DNA of 64,000 bases from Castanea sativa. Its lineage: Eukaryota; Streptophyta; Magnoliopsida; Fagales; Fagaceae. This document shows, piece by piece, positions 1 through 11,084 of this stretch. Positions within the stretch are counted from its first letter, which is position 1, and each line of letters starts with the position of its first letter. The stretch covers positions 36,138,751 to 36,202,750 of the forward strand of contig NC_134020.1 of NCBI RefSeq assembly GCF_040712315.1, given 5' to 3'. The position numbers and the translations under genes are program-made. Under the pieces are notes generated by a model, which was given only the letters and a program-made list of their open reading frames with translations, was not told the DNA's origin and did not search any database.

Positions 1-2721
1 AACAAAAAGATTACGACATCCATTTCAAGTCTTTCAAGCTAGAATGATTATCTTCCAGAAGGGCTCATATCTTCTCTAAAGCCTCCATATCCTGGTCTTC
101 AAGAACAAGAGCGGATTTGACTTCTTCAAGTTGTTTTTCTAAGGCTTGCACAACATCATCTTGTTCAACTCAATTTAAGACAATGATTGCTCTAATTGGA
201 CGAGCTCGGTTCGCAAGTCAGCCATCCTCAATCTAACAGTATCAAGCTCGGTCTTCAAAGATGCTTTCTCATGCGATGCTTCAGAAAGGAGGAATTCAAC
301 TTCAGCCTCACATCGAATTAAGATAACAGGACTTGGTCGTTTGTTCAGAGATGCTTTCACCTTCAAATAGTCTGCAACACCCTCGCAATATTTGTCAATA
401 TTTTTGCGTAAGTGTCGAGGGTCCACTCCAAGACTTTCAACCCCACTATAAATTTCATTTACTTCAGCTTGTGGGAGGATGCTATCTATGGAAAGATCTA
501 AAAGCCTGTTTAGAAGAACATCTCCTAGCATTGAAGCCCCCTTCCTACGCACGGAAGAAACATGCGCCATGGCCTGAAACATAGAGACTTCCAAAGGGTT
601 GGTCGGTTGCAAGGATGAGAGAGATGCCCTTTTTGTCTCAATTGGAAATTTGGACAGCATGCTAGCATCAGTAAACTTACACCTCTTGAGATCCGAACTC
701 TTCGTAGATGGCTTCGAGATAGAAGACTCACTATTTGTAAGAAGATGCGCATGATCAGTAGAAGTCCCACATCAACATCCTTTATTGGACTTTTCAAATG
801 TTTCCAATCATGGTCAAAGTCATTACACACTTCCTCTTCAGAAATTTTAATGGCATCTCTAACTGGTACAACAAGCGAACCTTTGATGCCTTGACTTTGA
901 GCAACTCGGACATCTAGAGATGAGTCTTTTAAATGACAATGATCTTCAAGAAGATGTCGTGTAAACTCTGACAAGGGCTGTGGAATGTATGAGTCTTGTA
1001 GTTCCCTCTTTCCTTTTCGAGATTTGTTGGATGTCATTGATTTAACATGGAAGGAGGCAATTTCAGCTAGAAAATCTATTCCTTTGGTAAAATCATTTCT
1101 ACAAACTCCTTCCCACCATTTTTTGTAGCTATGTCTGACTTGGCTTCCATAGTCTGTAGCAAAAGCCGAAATGAGTACCTTGGAATTTGTGTTGCAGCAA
1201 GTGAAAGATTGGTAGAATTGGTATAGATCGTTTAAAGAGCCTGTATGAATTTCTTCCTTCAAGTCACTTGGAATGTCTTGATGAAATCCAAAGCGCCGAC
1301 TAAATCTGTGAGGACTATATGCTTTTACAATGTGTTGGTCTTCACATTGAAGTGACAAGTACCCCGAGCGAAGGCTCATAAAGTAGTCAAACTTCTGAAT
1401 GGATAAATGATTGTTGTCAATGAATGTCTGGTTATAGCTTTTCTTGAAAGCAATCCTATGCCAAAGGAAGTTGGTGGCAATTTGTATATGCTTTCGTGCG
1501 GAGAATTTGCTAAATGGAGAGGTGTAACCTACACTAAAGTATTTAGTCATCAAAGGATCGGATAGTTTGTCATGGGTGATGCGATTGCTTCTGAAAAAAA
1601 TAACCTACCTAGGCATAAACATAATGAATGGCAAAACTAGCTCCGAACTTGCTAGCCAATACTGGGGGAGCGAGGCCAAATGAATGACCATTGGCCATGG
1701 AACTAGTGACCTTGAAAGTGCGGGGACGGATGCTATTCAGATTCTTGCTAGGAAAGACAAATATGCACAGCCAACAGGAAAGAAGTGCCAATAAGTAAGT
1801 CTTCTCCTTTAAGTCACTCTCAATTTGAAGATCAACAAAGACCCCGTGTTCTTTATCAGACCATGTTCCATGCTCGTTTATCACACCAAGGGGATTCTGA
1901 CTACACTTGGGAATGGTTGTCCGTCTCGTTGGTTTTCTAGGAACCGGGTACCTGCCATTTCCTCTATACCAAAAAGTAATCTAGTCGTGAACACTCACTT
2001 TCCCTTGTCTCTTCAGCCGGTTCTGAAGCTGATGATATGCCATGAAAAGGTAGCGACAACTGTACGGTAGATAAGGTCGTCCTTGGTCATTGGTTCCATC
2101 CAACTTTTGCGCATTGGGTGCCACTTCATCATAAAATGCACTTGTGCAAGGAAGTCCGCCAAGAATGGAAAGATCCCATGGTGTGATGGAAAATTTTTCA
2201 ACTGAGGTATGAAGGGTATTGGTCGAAGGACTCCAACACTCACACAATGCCTTCATAAGATTCTCATCATAATCATATATGAATAGGGAGGCAAAGACAA
2301 CACTGTAAAGGTGGATCGCATCAAGGAGGTGCTTACACCGACCAAGTACATCTTCTAGCCAATCCCAATAATGGGAGTAGGAAAACCCTCCATTCGTGCT
2401 AAAGGAAAAATCCCAGTTGGCATGTTTTGCAATTATCTCTCGTCTCAAAGTGTTGTAGGGCTTTGATTTAGCAACATTTTTGTTATGCGAAACAAGAAGG
2501 ATAATTGTCTCCAAGTTAGAGCCGCCATCAGGGGGAACGAGCGGTTACCATTTTGGCAAATTGGGAGGATAAGAGTTATGGCCCCATCTCTCCGAAAATA
2601 TTCCAATTATGGGCGGATAAACAATCAAAGTCGTAGCCTTTGCATCCTTGTCATCTTTCTCCTTACAAATGAGCAAGGCTGGTTCTTGACCAATCTTCGA
2701 ATCCTTGAAAAAGAGCATCAT
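1..2721 (-). pseudogene. Plant mobile domain (PMD, aminotransferase-like) gene, decayed
   Basis: Read on the minus strand from an ATG at 2721, the frame gives MMLFFKDSKIGQEPALLI, then a PMD core with recognisable blocks: ALCECWSPSTNTLHT, ITPWDLSILGGLPC, LLALLSCWLCIFVFP, SIRPRTFKVTS and AYSPHRFSRRFGF, followed by a coiled-coil tail. PMD proteins (PF10536 type) occur as host MAIN/MAIL proteins and as transposon passengers. This copy is broken: in-frame TAA at 2545-2547, TAG at 1981-1983 and 1609-1611 (both where the family has Trp), frame changes near 1570 and 770, TAA at 175-177, and another stop toward the window edge. The stops sit inside otherwise collinear domain blocks, so I read mutations, not introns. 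It runs off the left edge. It may be the antisense extra ORF of the gypsy element whose LTR lies at 22859. Family assignment is fairly sure; the link to that element is inference. Confidence 0.75.
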
Positions 2722-2842
2722 GATAGCTGTGAAAAAAAAGGGATTAATACAAACAAAAAATTACAAAAAGAAAAAAAATTAAATAATTTAAAGATGAAAA
2801 AAAATAAGACATAGTTTTTCTACACTTGTTACGCTACCTACC

Positions 2843-3090
2843 GGAGACTATGCTTGTACAACTTGTGCATACCCCAAGTGGCCTTATATAGGGATCTTTA
2901 GAAACTAATGGACAAAAAGAAAAAGAGGTGTGAAAAGGCAGAATACCATAATTTTAAAAAATAATATTGGAGACTCTGCTTGTACAACTTAGTGCATACC
3001 TTAGTTGGCCTTATATAGAGATCTTTAGAAAGTAACGGACAAAAAGAAAAAGAGGTGTGAAAAGGTAGAATACCATACTTTTAAAAAATA
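2843..3090. repeat. 126-bp tandem duplication
   Basis: Two head-to-tail copies begin with GGAGACT at 2843 and 2969. Each contains GCTTGTACAACTT, GGCCTTATATAG and GACAAAAAGAAAAAGAGG and ends TTTTAAAAAATA. They differ by scattered substitutions and a few indels. Confidence 0.85.
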
Positions 3091-3989
3091 CTGTGCTAAG
3101 TACCTATAGAAGGATCATGTTGTCAGAAAGAATTTATTGCACTAGACCTAAGAAATGACTTATAGGTCTACAAAGAGTAACAGGTCAAGAGACTATTGTA
3201 CTAGACCTTGTATGAACTTCTAGGCCGGCAAAGGGTAGTGTCTTGTTCATAGCTACTCTGCCACCAACTCTTGAAAACAGTAAGAGATAATAATGGTTAC
3301 TCTGACCATAAGTTGACAAAACCGACACTACAAAAGTCTTCTACGTCCTTCGATCTACAAAGCCTGAAAATTCCAAGCCCAGATGCCCAGCCACACACTG
3401 CCATGCGCTGCCAAAAGCTTCAAAGATCACGGCCTACTCCTTCACATTCGTAGAAATCCAGACCTCACTTTATGAAGGTAGCATTACCACTCGGTCTAGC
3501 GGCCCTCGATTCACAAAACCCAGAAAGATCATCAACAACGGAGCTACCACGCACCTTCATGCGCTGCCACAGACTCGCGATGAACAAATGGCTTAGTCCC
3601 TCAAAATTGTGCAATATGTTCACAATTTCACAAAACTGGCCCTATAGGGGTCTTCCATGGCCTCATATCTACAAAACCTGAAAATTTTAGGCCCAAACAA
3701 TGATGCACGCGTGCCACGCACCGCTAAAATATTTGGCGGTGGCTGCCTCTAGCAACATGCGCCACTCCAAACACCAACGCGTTAACACGCGCCAACATGC
3801 TGTCTCACGCGCGTACACGCGCCATATACTGACACGCCCTCTAGCTTTATGAAGTCATGGATGACGTCACCCGACCTAGTTTGACTTACTTGTCTAGATT
3901 CGACTCGTTCATCTTGACCCGGATTGAACCGCTTGTTAGAAAAAAAAAAAGAAAAAAAAGAAGGGCTTCGACCAAGTTGGACCTTTGAC

Positions 3990-4350
3990 TTTGACCAAAA
4001 GGTCAAAATTTTCAAAACAGACCTGTCCCAATCTATTTTTTGAGTACATTCCGATTTCGGGATTTGTTCTTTGTTCGAGACTCAAAAATTGTGCAAACAG
4101 TCCAATCTCCAGAAAGTTGACTTTTGCATAAATCTTGACCAAAAGTCACAATTTTCAAAAAGGACATGTCTTGCGCAATTTTTCGCGTAGATTCCAATTT
4201 TGGGGTCTATTTCTTCATTTGAGGATCCAAAATTGCTTAAATAGTGTGATTCTACAGCTGTTGGCTTTGATGTAAACTTTGACCAAGAATTAAGATGTCC
4301 GAGCAAAACTTGTCCTATTCAGATTTTCACAAAGATTCTGATTTTGAAAT
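3990..4350. repeat. Degenerate ~144-bp tandem repeat, about 2.5 copies
   Basis: TTGACCAA followed by a diverged block with TCAAAATTTTCAAA, ACCTGTC and GATTCCGATTTCGG-like text recurs at about 3992, 4136 and 4279. The copies are strongly diverged. Confidence 0.55.
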
Positions 4351-4450
4351 CCACTTATGTATCTTGGACTTGAAAACCACCAATCTGACCCACTTCTCCG
4401 AAGTACTAGCAGTGTCCAAAACTTAAGCTCCCAAGATCAAAATTTAAGAT

Positions 4451-5459
4451 TGTTAGGACATATGTGTTTCACTTGTTTAGAACATATGTCGTTCATTTAT
4501 GTAATTGACTAATCCTTTGACAAAATGCACTTTACTTGTAATTGGGTAGAATTAGGGTGAGTTTTATACTTCAAGAAACTGTGTTTCAAGATCAAGTGTT
4601 GAAGTCATCAAGTCTGTCTAAGAAACAAGCTGAATAGTGCAAGTTCATTAAAGCTCGACAGCTAGCATGTATCGAGGTTTAAAGAGCTATTCCAGCCCCG
4701 TGTCTCGACAGCATCTAGATACCTCTATTTGTCGAGGTTTAAGAAAAATAGATTTTGAGTCTGTTTTGATTCCAATCCGTGGATGTGTCTTTGAGCCTTC
4801 TTTTCTCCTAACCCTAAACATATAAAAGGATTATTTTAAGGGCCGTTAAATGGTGGCAAAGTTGCATAAGCATAGAGAAATTCTTGTTCATGCAAATTGT
4901 GACTTGAGACGAAGTTCTTGTCCTAGTTCATATCTCTTGTGAAGAAGTTGCTGTGTCTTTGCACCTTAGGGTTTTGTAACCAAGCATCTTCTTGATCTTC
5001 ATCGTGTGGATGAATTGAAGAACTTTGCAACCAAAAATCTTCTCCAGTTGGTGATTAAAGTCATGTATTGGGATCTGCGCAATTGGTTAGTCACGTACTT
5101 GGGAGCTGTGCATTAAAAGGAGAAATTGTCACTACAGAACAAGTCCAATTGGGTATTGGAGTAAGGGTTCAACTGTAGGTTGGTAGGGTACTTGGGATTC
5201 CTTTACTTGTAACCGCTTGTTGTGATAATAGTGGAGTTTCGGGAGTGGTGACCTTAAAATCACCCGGTGGGATTTTTGCCTTATAGGTTTTCCCCATTCG
5301 TAAACAAATCACCGTGTCATTTATTTTCCGCTACGTACTTAGTTTAATTGGTGATTTGTTTGTGCTACCATGCTTTTCATGTTAACTTGATTAATTAATA
5401 ACTTGGCTAATTAATCAACTTAATTCATCACAAGGGGTCCATACGTTTTTGGCCTATCA
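4451..5459 (+). repeat. E1 5' LTR
   Basis: Begins TGTTAGGACATATGTG and ends TTGGCCTATCA. It has a TATA box (TATAAAAGG at 4821). Upstream of that are TCGACAGC/TCGAGG motifs that recur in the internal promoter-like region. Close match to the 3' LTR at 11085-12103. Confidence 0.95.
4821..4829 (+). promoter_or_regulatory. LTR TATA box
   Basis: TATAAAAGG preceded by CCCTAAACA. The same box is present in every complete E-family LTR in the window, for example at 11465, 13138 and, as a TATATAAGG-like variant, in the solo LTR at 34345. Confidence 0.65.
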
Positions 5460-5461
5460 AG

Positions 5462-5473
5462 TGGTATCAGAGC
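5462..5473 (+). promoter_or_regulatory. Primer binding site (initiator Met-tRNA)
   Basis: TGGTATCAGAGC two bases downstream of the 5' LTR, complementary to the 3' end of plant initiator Met-tRNA. E2 has the weaker TGGTATCAGAGT at the equivalent place (13781). Confidence 0.9.
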
Positions 5474-5529
5474 AAGCACACTCTGATTAGGTTTTATCTT
5501 TGTGTGTGATCCATTGACCCCTGTTTGTC

Positions 5530-7428
5530 ATGGATAGAGGTCAGTCTTTTATTATACCTCCATTGTTTGATGGTACTAACTATGCATACTGGAAAGTAAC
5601 ATGAGAGCTTTCTTGCAGTCTCTAGATGAGAAGGTGTGGCAAGCTATGGAGATAGGCTGGACCGAGCCTAAAGAAGCATCGACCGATTGGGATGAAGCTA
5701 AGATCAAGGCGGCAAACTTCAACAGCAGAGCATTGAATGCCTTATTTAGTGCGGTCATTAATGAGGAGTTCAAGAAGATATCCTCCACTGAAACTGCTAA
5801 GGAAGCATGGACCATCCTCTAGACAACCTATGAAGGAACAAAGGCTGTCAAAGATTCGAAGCTACAGAGGCTCACTACAAGCTTTGAAGAAATTAAGATG
5901 AAGGAGGATGAGTCATTTGATGAGTTCTATGCCAAGCTCAAGGACATAGTGAACTCAGCTTTCAATCTTGGGGAAACCATTCCTGAACCCAAGATTGTGA
6001 GAAAAGTGCTCAGATCTCTGCCTGTGAGATTCCATGCCAAGATCACGGCAATAGAGGAATCAGAGGATATTGACAAGATTCCTCTGACTGAGCCGGTTGG
6101 AAATCTACAAACCTATGAGCTAGGGTTGACAAGAATTGGCAAGTCGGGTAAAGGCAAGAGCATGGCACTAAAGGCCAAGAGCAGTGAGACAGATGAGTCA
6201 TTAGACGATGAAGACTCTAAGATGAAGTCCTACATCATCAGACAATTCAAGAAATTCATGAAAAATGCCAATGGAAAAGGATTCGACAAGGACCGTAGGC
6301 AATCCAGTTCTTCTCAGTTCAAGAGCCAAGATAAAGGGAAGAAGGATGCTAGGGACGGCAGTCAGTACACTGTTCCAGCAGGACCCAAGTGCTTCGGATG
6401 TCAAGGCTTCGGTCACATGAAACTGGAGTGTCCCACATATCTCAAGAGCATTGGGAAGAGTAAGGCACTAGCTGCTACTTTGAGCGACACTGGGCCTGAG
6501 GATGATTCCGACAATGAGAATGACAGAATTTTTGAATGCCTTTACTGCCACTGTCAATCCTACTGAAGGGATTGTTGAAGAAGTGGATGAAGAAGAGGAA
6601 TTGGTGGAATCCAAATTTGAAAAGATGGATGATCAAGATGATATCTATACAGCCTATGAGAAACTGTACAAGCTTTTTGAGAAGCATGAGAAACTATAGG
6701 CTGGCCACCAAGAAGCTCAGTGATGTGGAACTTGAGCGTGAAGAGATTTCCACTAAGTTTGATGAAGCTAATCAGACTATTGGGGCATTGAGATTCGAAA
6801 ACAATTTCTTCGTTGAGAAGATCAAAAAGCTTGAAGCGGAGCTGTTTCAAGTTAGAGCTCAACTGGAGAGGATATCAAGTGCAAAGCTGGATGAGATGCT
6901 CAGCATTCAGAAATCTGCTTTGGATTGAACTGGGTTAGGGTATGAATTCTCTTCTTCTAATATTACTTCTGCTAATACTACTGTTTTTGTTCCTCTTGCT
7001 AATAACATTAAAATTGAGAACAATGATGTTAAAATTGAATTGGCAAGTAAGAAACTAGACAAGGGTAAATCCATCTTAGGAGCACCCCCTAAGCGTGAGA
7101 AGAAGGAAACTAAAAACCCTAGGACTAAAAAGGCTAACTCTCAAAAACCTAAACAGAAGAAGCAGCATCTCTGTCATCATTGTGGTATTGTCGGTCATAC
7201 TCGCCAAATTGCTATAAGTGGTTAGCCACTCAACAGAGCAATAACATGATAGCATCTGGGAACCAGAATCAACTTCAACCCTCTCTTGCTCCTCTTGGAA
7301 ATCTTCTCAAAGCCCTCATGTTCCTTTCGAACTTGAACGGTTTCAATCATTCCCCCTCTTCACCGGTTCAAGGGTTTGGAAAAAGGAAAGGTTCTTCCAA
7401 GGTGTGGAAGGAAAAGGGTTCCAAGTGA
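5530..7428 (+). pseudogene. E1 gag, SIRE/Maximus-like, disrupted
   Basis: The ATG at 5530 opens with MDRGQSFIIPPLFDGTNYAY, the N-terminal gag signature of copia elements (DUF4219/UBN2 type). Then come EFKKISSTETAKEAW, EDESFDEFYAKLKDIVNS, a zinc knuckle CFGCQGFGHMKLEC (CX2CX4HX4C), acidic linkers, a coiled coil, a damaged second knuckle (CHHCGIVGHT...) and the tail KVWKEKGSK. Breaks: single-base loss near 5600 (E2 reads GTACGCATG there), TAG at 5820-5822 (CAG in E2), extra T near 6530, a 2-bp loss near 6695, TGA at 6926-6928 (CGA in E2), and loss around 7203 in the second knuckle. Gag would package element RNA in the cytoplasm. The frame stops at 7428 with no pol following, unlike autonomous SIRE elements. 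Confidence 0.9.
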
Positions 7429-8576
7429 TTTATTCATTTTTTTTCTCTCTCTCCCCTTCTTGTTTTTGTTTTTGCATTACTTGTGTGTTTTGATTTATTA
7501 TTTTTGAGTTAGTCTAGTTTTATGCTTTGTTTTGCTTTATTTACATGTTTTTGTTTGCTTACTTTTAGTTGTTGATTTATTTTGCTTTTCAGATAAAAAT
7601 AAAAATAAAAAATTGAAAAATCAGAAAAATACAAAAACAGTGTGTGTTTGTGTACATCGGTTCTTGTGGACTTTAAAATGGCCATTGAAACAGAGTTTTC
7701 TAAACTTTGTATCTCTTGTAGCTTAGATGAGCATTCCTATGCACAACTAAGCAATGAGCTTTGTGGCTCTTTATTTGTGATGAGTAAGGTTAAGTGATCT
7801 CTTGAACTTAACACTCGTATCACTCTTTTTGACGAGTAAGACTAGAAAATCCTAAAAGAAAGGCATAAATAACCATCTCACCACTATTACCCGCCAATCA
7901 TGATATGACATCTGTATGCTTCGGCATAGCAAAAGTGAAATGTCAATGACATCTATTTGCTTCGGCATAGCAAAAGTGCAATGTCAAAAGTTTAACATAA
8001 TTAGGTATTTCTTTTCTTTCTTTTGTAGACCCATGCATGATTTGCTTAATAAAAAGAAAATATGCAAAAAAAATAAAATCAAAATGAACAAAAATGCTTT
8101 AAATATGATTTCAAGCGTGTTTTCTTGGAGATGTGGGAGTTATAGGATGTACCTCAAATGTGATAGTCCCCATCAAACAGTTATGATTGTGTGTGAGTTA
8201 AAGTGTTTTTCTCATATCTCAAATCGTCATAACATAGAGACACTTATACAATCTTGCGATGTTTTCACACACAACACGCAATATTTTTTGCTACTTTTGA
8301 TACATGTGCAGGTACAATGTGATTTGGCCGTCACAAGGTTTACATGTGTTGATGTATACTCACTAAACTGTCTTGACTTTTTTATGAAATATAAAATCGG
8401 TTAGACTTGTTTAGTGTGTGAGTGTGTTTTTTTTTTTAGATCCATGGGCTTAAGATTGTTGTTGAGAGATGATTTTAAGAGTCTAATACGTTGATTGGAT
8501 CATTGGTTGAGTTGCATGCGTTATTGCATTCATGTTTGTGTTTTTCCCTTCCCGAAAAATTGTTTTGAAAAGTTGG
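7429..8576 (+). other. E1 internal noncoding stretch
   Basis: No ORF shared with the sister copies. It contains a T-rich block after gag, a duplicated 41-bp motif at 7906-7987, and a stretch conserved in E2 and E3 around GATAGTCCCCATCAAACAG (8164). Confidence 0.6.
7906..7987 (+). repeat. 41-bp direct repeat, two copies
   Basis: TGACATCTGTATGCTTCGGC...AATGTCAA occurs twice in tandem. E2 also has two copies from about 16204; E3 has one (28841-28885, minus strand). Confidence 0.8.
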
Positions 8577-8835
8577 CTCGACACCTCCTCGATACCTCCT
8601 CGACACTTGGGTGTCTGTCGAGCTTCACAGCTTTTTCTTATCGCAATCTCGGTAGCTTCTCGACACCTGGTGGATCGATCGAGCATCTGTTCTCGTGTCC
8701 TGTCTTGTTCCTCAACACCTTCTCGATAGTTGTATCTATCGACGTTGTATTTCTCGACACCTACCTCGACAGATGGCTCGACACCTCTCGATACCTGTAT
8801 CTATCGGGATTTACCGATCTTCTATTTAAAGGTTC
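8577..8835 (+). promoter_or_regulatory. TCGACA-rich region with internal TATA-like box upstream of ORF2
   Basis: Dense CTCGACACC / CTCGATACC / ATCGATCGAG motifs, then TATTTAAAGG at 8823 and a CT-rich leader. E2 has TATATAA at 17244 and E3 has CTATATATAG at 27963-27972 in the same place. The motif resembles the TCGACAGC cluster upstream of the LTR TATA box. I read this as a promoter for ORF2; that is inference from layout and conservation. Confidence 0.5.
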
Positions 8836-8972
8836 TGTGCGATCCGTTTCTCATTTCTCTCGATCTCTCTCTCGATAGATTTGTCTTTTCACCTTCCAAA
8901 CCTCTCTCTCTCTCTCACTCCAAATCCTTTTCTCAAGGTTTCTTAAAGCTTCTTCAAGTTTTTCTTCACTTG

Positions 8973-9369
8973 GTAAGCTTCTTATCCCTCATTCTCATGC
9001 AATTTCATGTTTTGAAACCTAGGTTTTGGGGTTTTTAAAATATATATATATATATTTTTTCAAATCAATGAGTTATTGTTGAAATTTTTGGGATGGGTTT
9101 TGTAGATTTGATCTAAAAACTCCATGCATTGCATCACATTTGCATTCTAATAGTCTTCTCATGCATTTAGATGTGTGCAAAATGTTTGTGTGCTGGTAGG
9201 ATTGGATTGGGCTGCGCCCATGATGTTTTTCATATTGCATGTCACATATTCATGCATTCCCCATGCATACGTTCTCTCTTTTCAATATACTTGTTATATT
9301 TGAATTGTGTTGGAACTGTTCTGAGTGTTTCCTTCTCCCCCCTTTTTTTCTTTCTGTTTGCGTTAGTAG
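8973..9369 (+). other. Candidate 5'UTR intron of ORF2
   Basis: CTTG|GTAAGC at 8973 and a pyrimidine tract ending GCGTTAGTAG just before TGTCTATGG. E2 (CTTA|GTAAGC near 17391; ACATTAATAG before its ATG) and E3 (TCTA|GTAAGA; GGTTAG) keep both ends at equivalent positions. Confidence 0.5.
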
Positions 9370-9374
9370 TGTCT

Positions 9375-10558
9375 ATGGCACTAAAACGTAAGTCTATTTC
9401 GACCCAGAACCCTATTTGTTCTAGGGCATCTTCATCTTCTGATTCCACTCCTATTTCTGTTCGGTTCCGTGATGAGAAAGCCCATCAGGACTTGTCGGAG
9501 AACTTTTCTAAACGAGGTGTTCATTCGGAACGCCAAGTTATTCTAGCGTACTTCGCCAACACTGACCTTCCCAATGTCTTTCACAAACGGGAATGGGAGT
9601 CACTGTGTGACGTCCCGGTCACTTGTCCTTCCGTGCTGATCCAAGAGTTTACTCCAACATGCATGGATTCGATTCTTTAGTACCTCTCTTTCTCACTCGC
9701 GTTTAAGGTACGCGCATAGTTTTCACACCGGAGTTGGTAACCGATGTGCTCCATGTTCTGAGGGTTGCGCATCCTAACTACCCTGGTTGTGAGTGTCTGC
9801 GGACTGTGTTCAAAGATGAGATGATTTCTGCTTTTTGTGAGCGCCCTTCTGTTTGGGGTGAGCACCAATTTATGTCATGTCGACCTTTTGCTAAAGGTCC
9901 TCATTTCTTAAACATGGTGATGACTTTTGTCTTACATTCTCTATCTCACTACAACTCTATCACAGAGCCTCGTGCTCATTTTCTGTTGTCTCTTATTGAG
10001 GATCTTACCATTGACTTTCCTTCACATTTCATCTTTTCTATCATAGATGTGTATGAGGATACAGCTACCCGTGATAAGCTCATCTTTCCTTCCACTATCA
10101 CGAGGATTTTACGCCATTTTTCCATCCCTTTTCCTGTCTCCAACCCTTTTCATGTCATGGTTGCCATAGACACCGCGACCGTAAAACGTAGTGAGGCACA
10201 ACTTAGGTCGCGATAGACAGGTTCAGCAGCTCCTTCCTCCCATTCCGCTCCATCTAGATATGCTCATGTCTCATCCACTCCCTCCTCTTCTACGAGCGAT
10301 GTGTCACTAGGAGACATCATGGCGTAGCTTCAGCGCATGGATGCTCGCCTGGATACGCTCTCTACAGCGTTGTATCAGGTGAATGTTCGTGTTGGTCGCA
10401 TTGCTAGGCGACAGGCGACCATGGGTGGTTTTGCTCCCGAGGTTTCTACTCCACCACCTCCTGTGGCTTCCGCCTCTAGGGATGATGATGGTGATGACGA
10501 TGATGCTTCGGATGATAATGATGGAGATGCTAGCTCTATCGATGAGATGTCTACTTGA
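9375..10558 (+). pseudogene. E1 ORF2, putative plant-transposon protein with acidic tail, disrupted
   Basis: ATG at 9375 (MALKRKSISTQNP). The core includes RFRDEKAHQDLSENFSKRG, VFHKREWESLCDVP, RVAHPNYPGCECLRTV, FAKGPHFLNMVMTFVLH and LLSLIEDLTIDFPSHF. Then a Ser/Pro linker, a heptad-like segment (DARLDTLSTALYQVNVRVG) and an Asp-rich C-terminus ending SSIDEMST. About 395 residues if unbroken. A single T is missing near 9651 relative to E2, shifting the frame, and TAG interrupts at about 10214. From memory the core resembles the 'putative plant transposon protein' domain (Transposase_32-like) found in many plant ORFs of unknown biochemistry. No catalytic motif is evident. Conservation across three copies suggests past selection. 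It lies downstream of its own promoter-like region and candidate intron. Confidence 0.65.
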
Positions 10559-11068
10559 CACTCTACCCTATGAGAGTAGTCATACTTAGGGGGAGAGCTT
10601 GTATAGGAATTTTTTGATAGGGTGAGTGTTGAGTGTTGAGGGATGTAGTGAGGATTACTTGTATCTTTTTTCTTTTCTCCACTTTAGATACATTTTCTTC
10701 TTGTACCTAGGTCTTGTGACCATTATTACATACATTGTGCTCATCTTTGTTATATATGTGATGATGTTGTATGTTTCTTTCAACCATCTCTACATGTGTT
10801 GTTTTCTTTTCCTTCTTTATACACATGATTCTTTATTTGTATGCAATCTATTATTTCTGTTTCACACTAAGATGCATTGATGAGTTTTGTTTAAAGTGTT
10901 TCAGAAATACAGGTTGTCAAAGTCTACTTGTCATAAACACTCTTCTTGCAAAGTTTTTCAAGAGTTTGTGTTAGGATAGATTTTATTGTATTCAACAAGT
11001 GAATATGAGTTGAGTGATTTATGACTTCTCTCATATGTTCATTTGTTGATTGTGGTTTTGTCACGGAT

Positions 11069-11084
11069 TGCTAAAGGGGAAGAT
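11069..11084 (+). promoter_or_regulatory. Polypurine tract of E1
   Basis: AAAGGGGAAGA-type purine run directly before the 3' LTR start; E2 has AAAGAGGGAGA at the same place (19543-19554). It would prime plus-strand DNA synthesis. Confidence 0.8.

Larger units (their letters stand above)
2722..4450. other. Gene-free spacer with tandem repeats
   Basis: No credible coding region. It holds a 126-bp tandem duplication (2843-3090) and a degenerate ~144-bp repeat (3990-4350), and ends at the E1 target site. It could be the 3' untranslated spacer of the Ty3/gypsy element ending at 23874, interrupted by E1 and the hAT element. Confidence 0.5.

Noticed and set aside
8483..8878. ORFs on both strands over the TCGACA cluster of E1
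   Set aside because: Repeat-driven and not conserved in frame in E2 or E3; the region looks regulatory.
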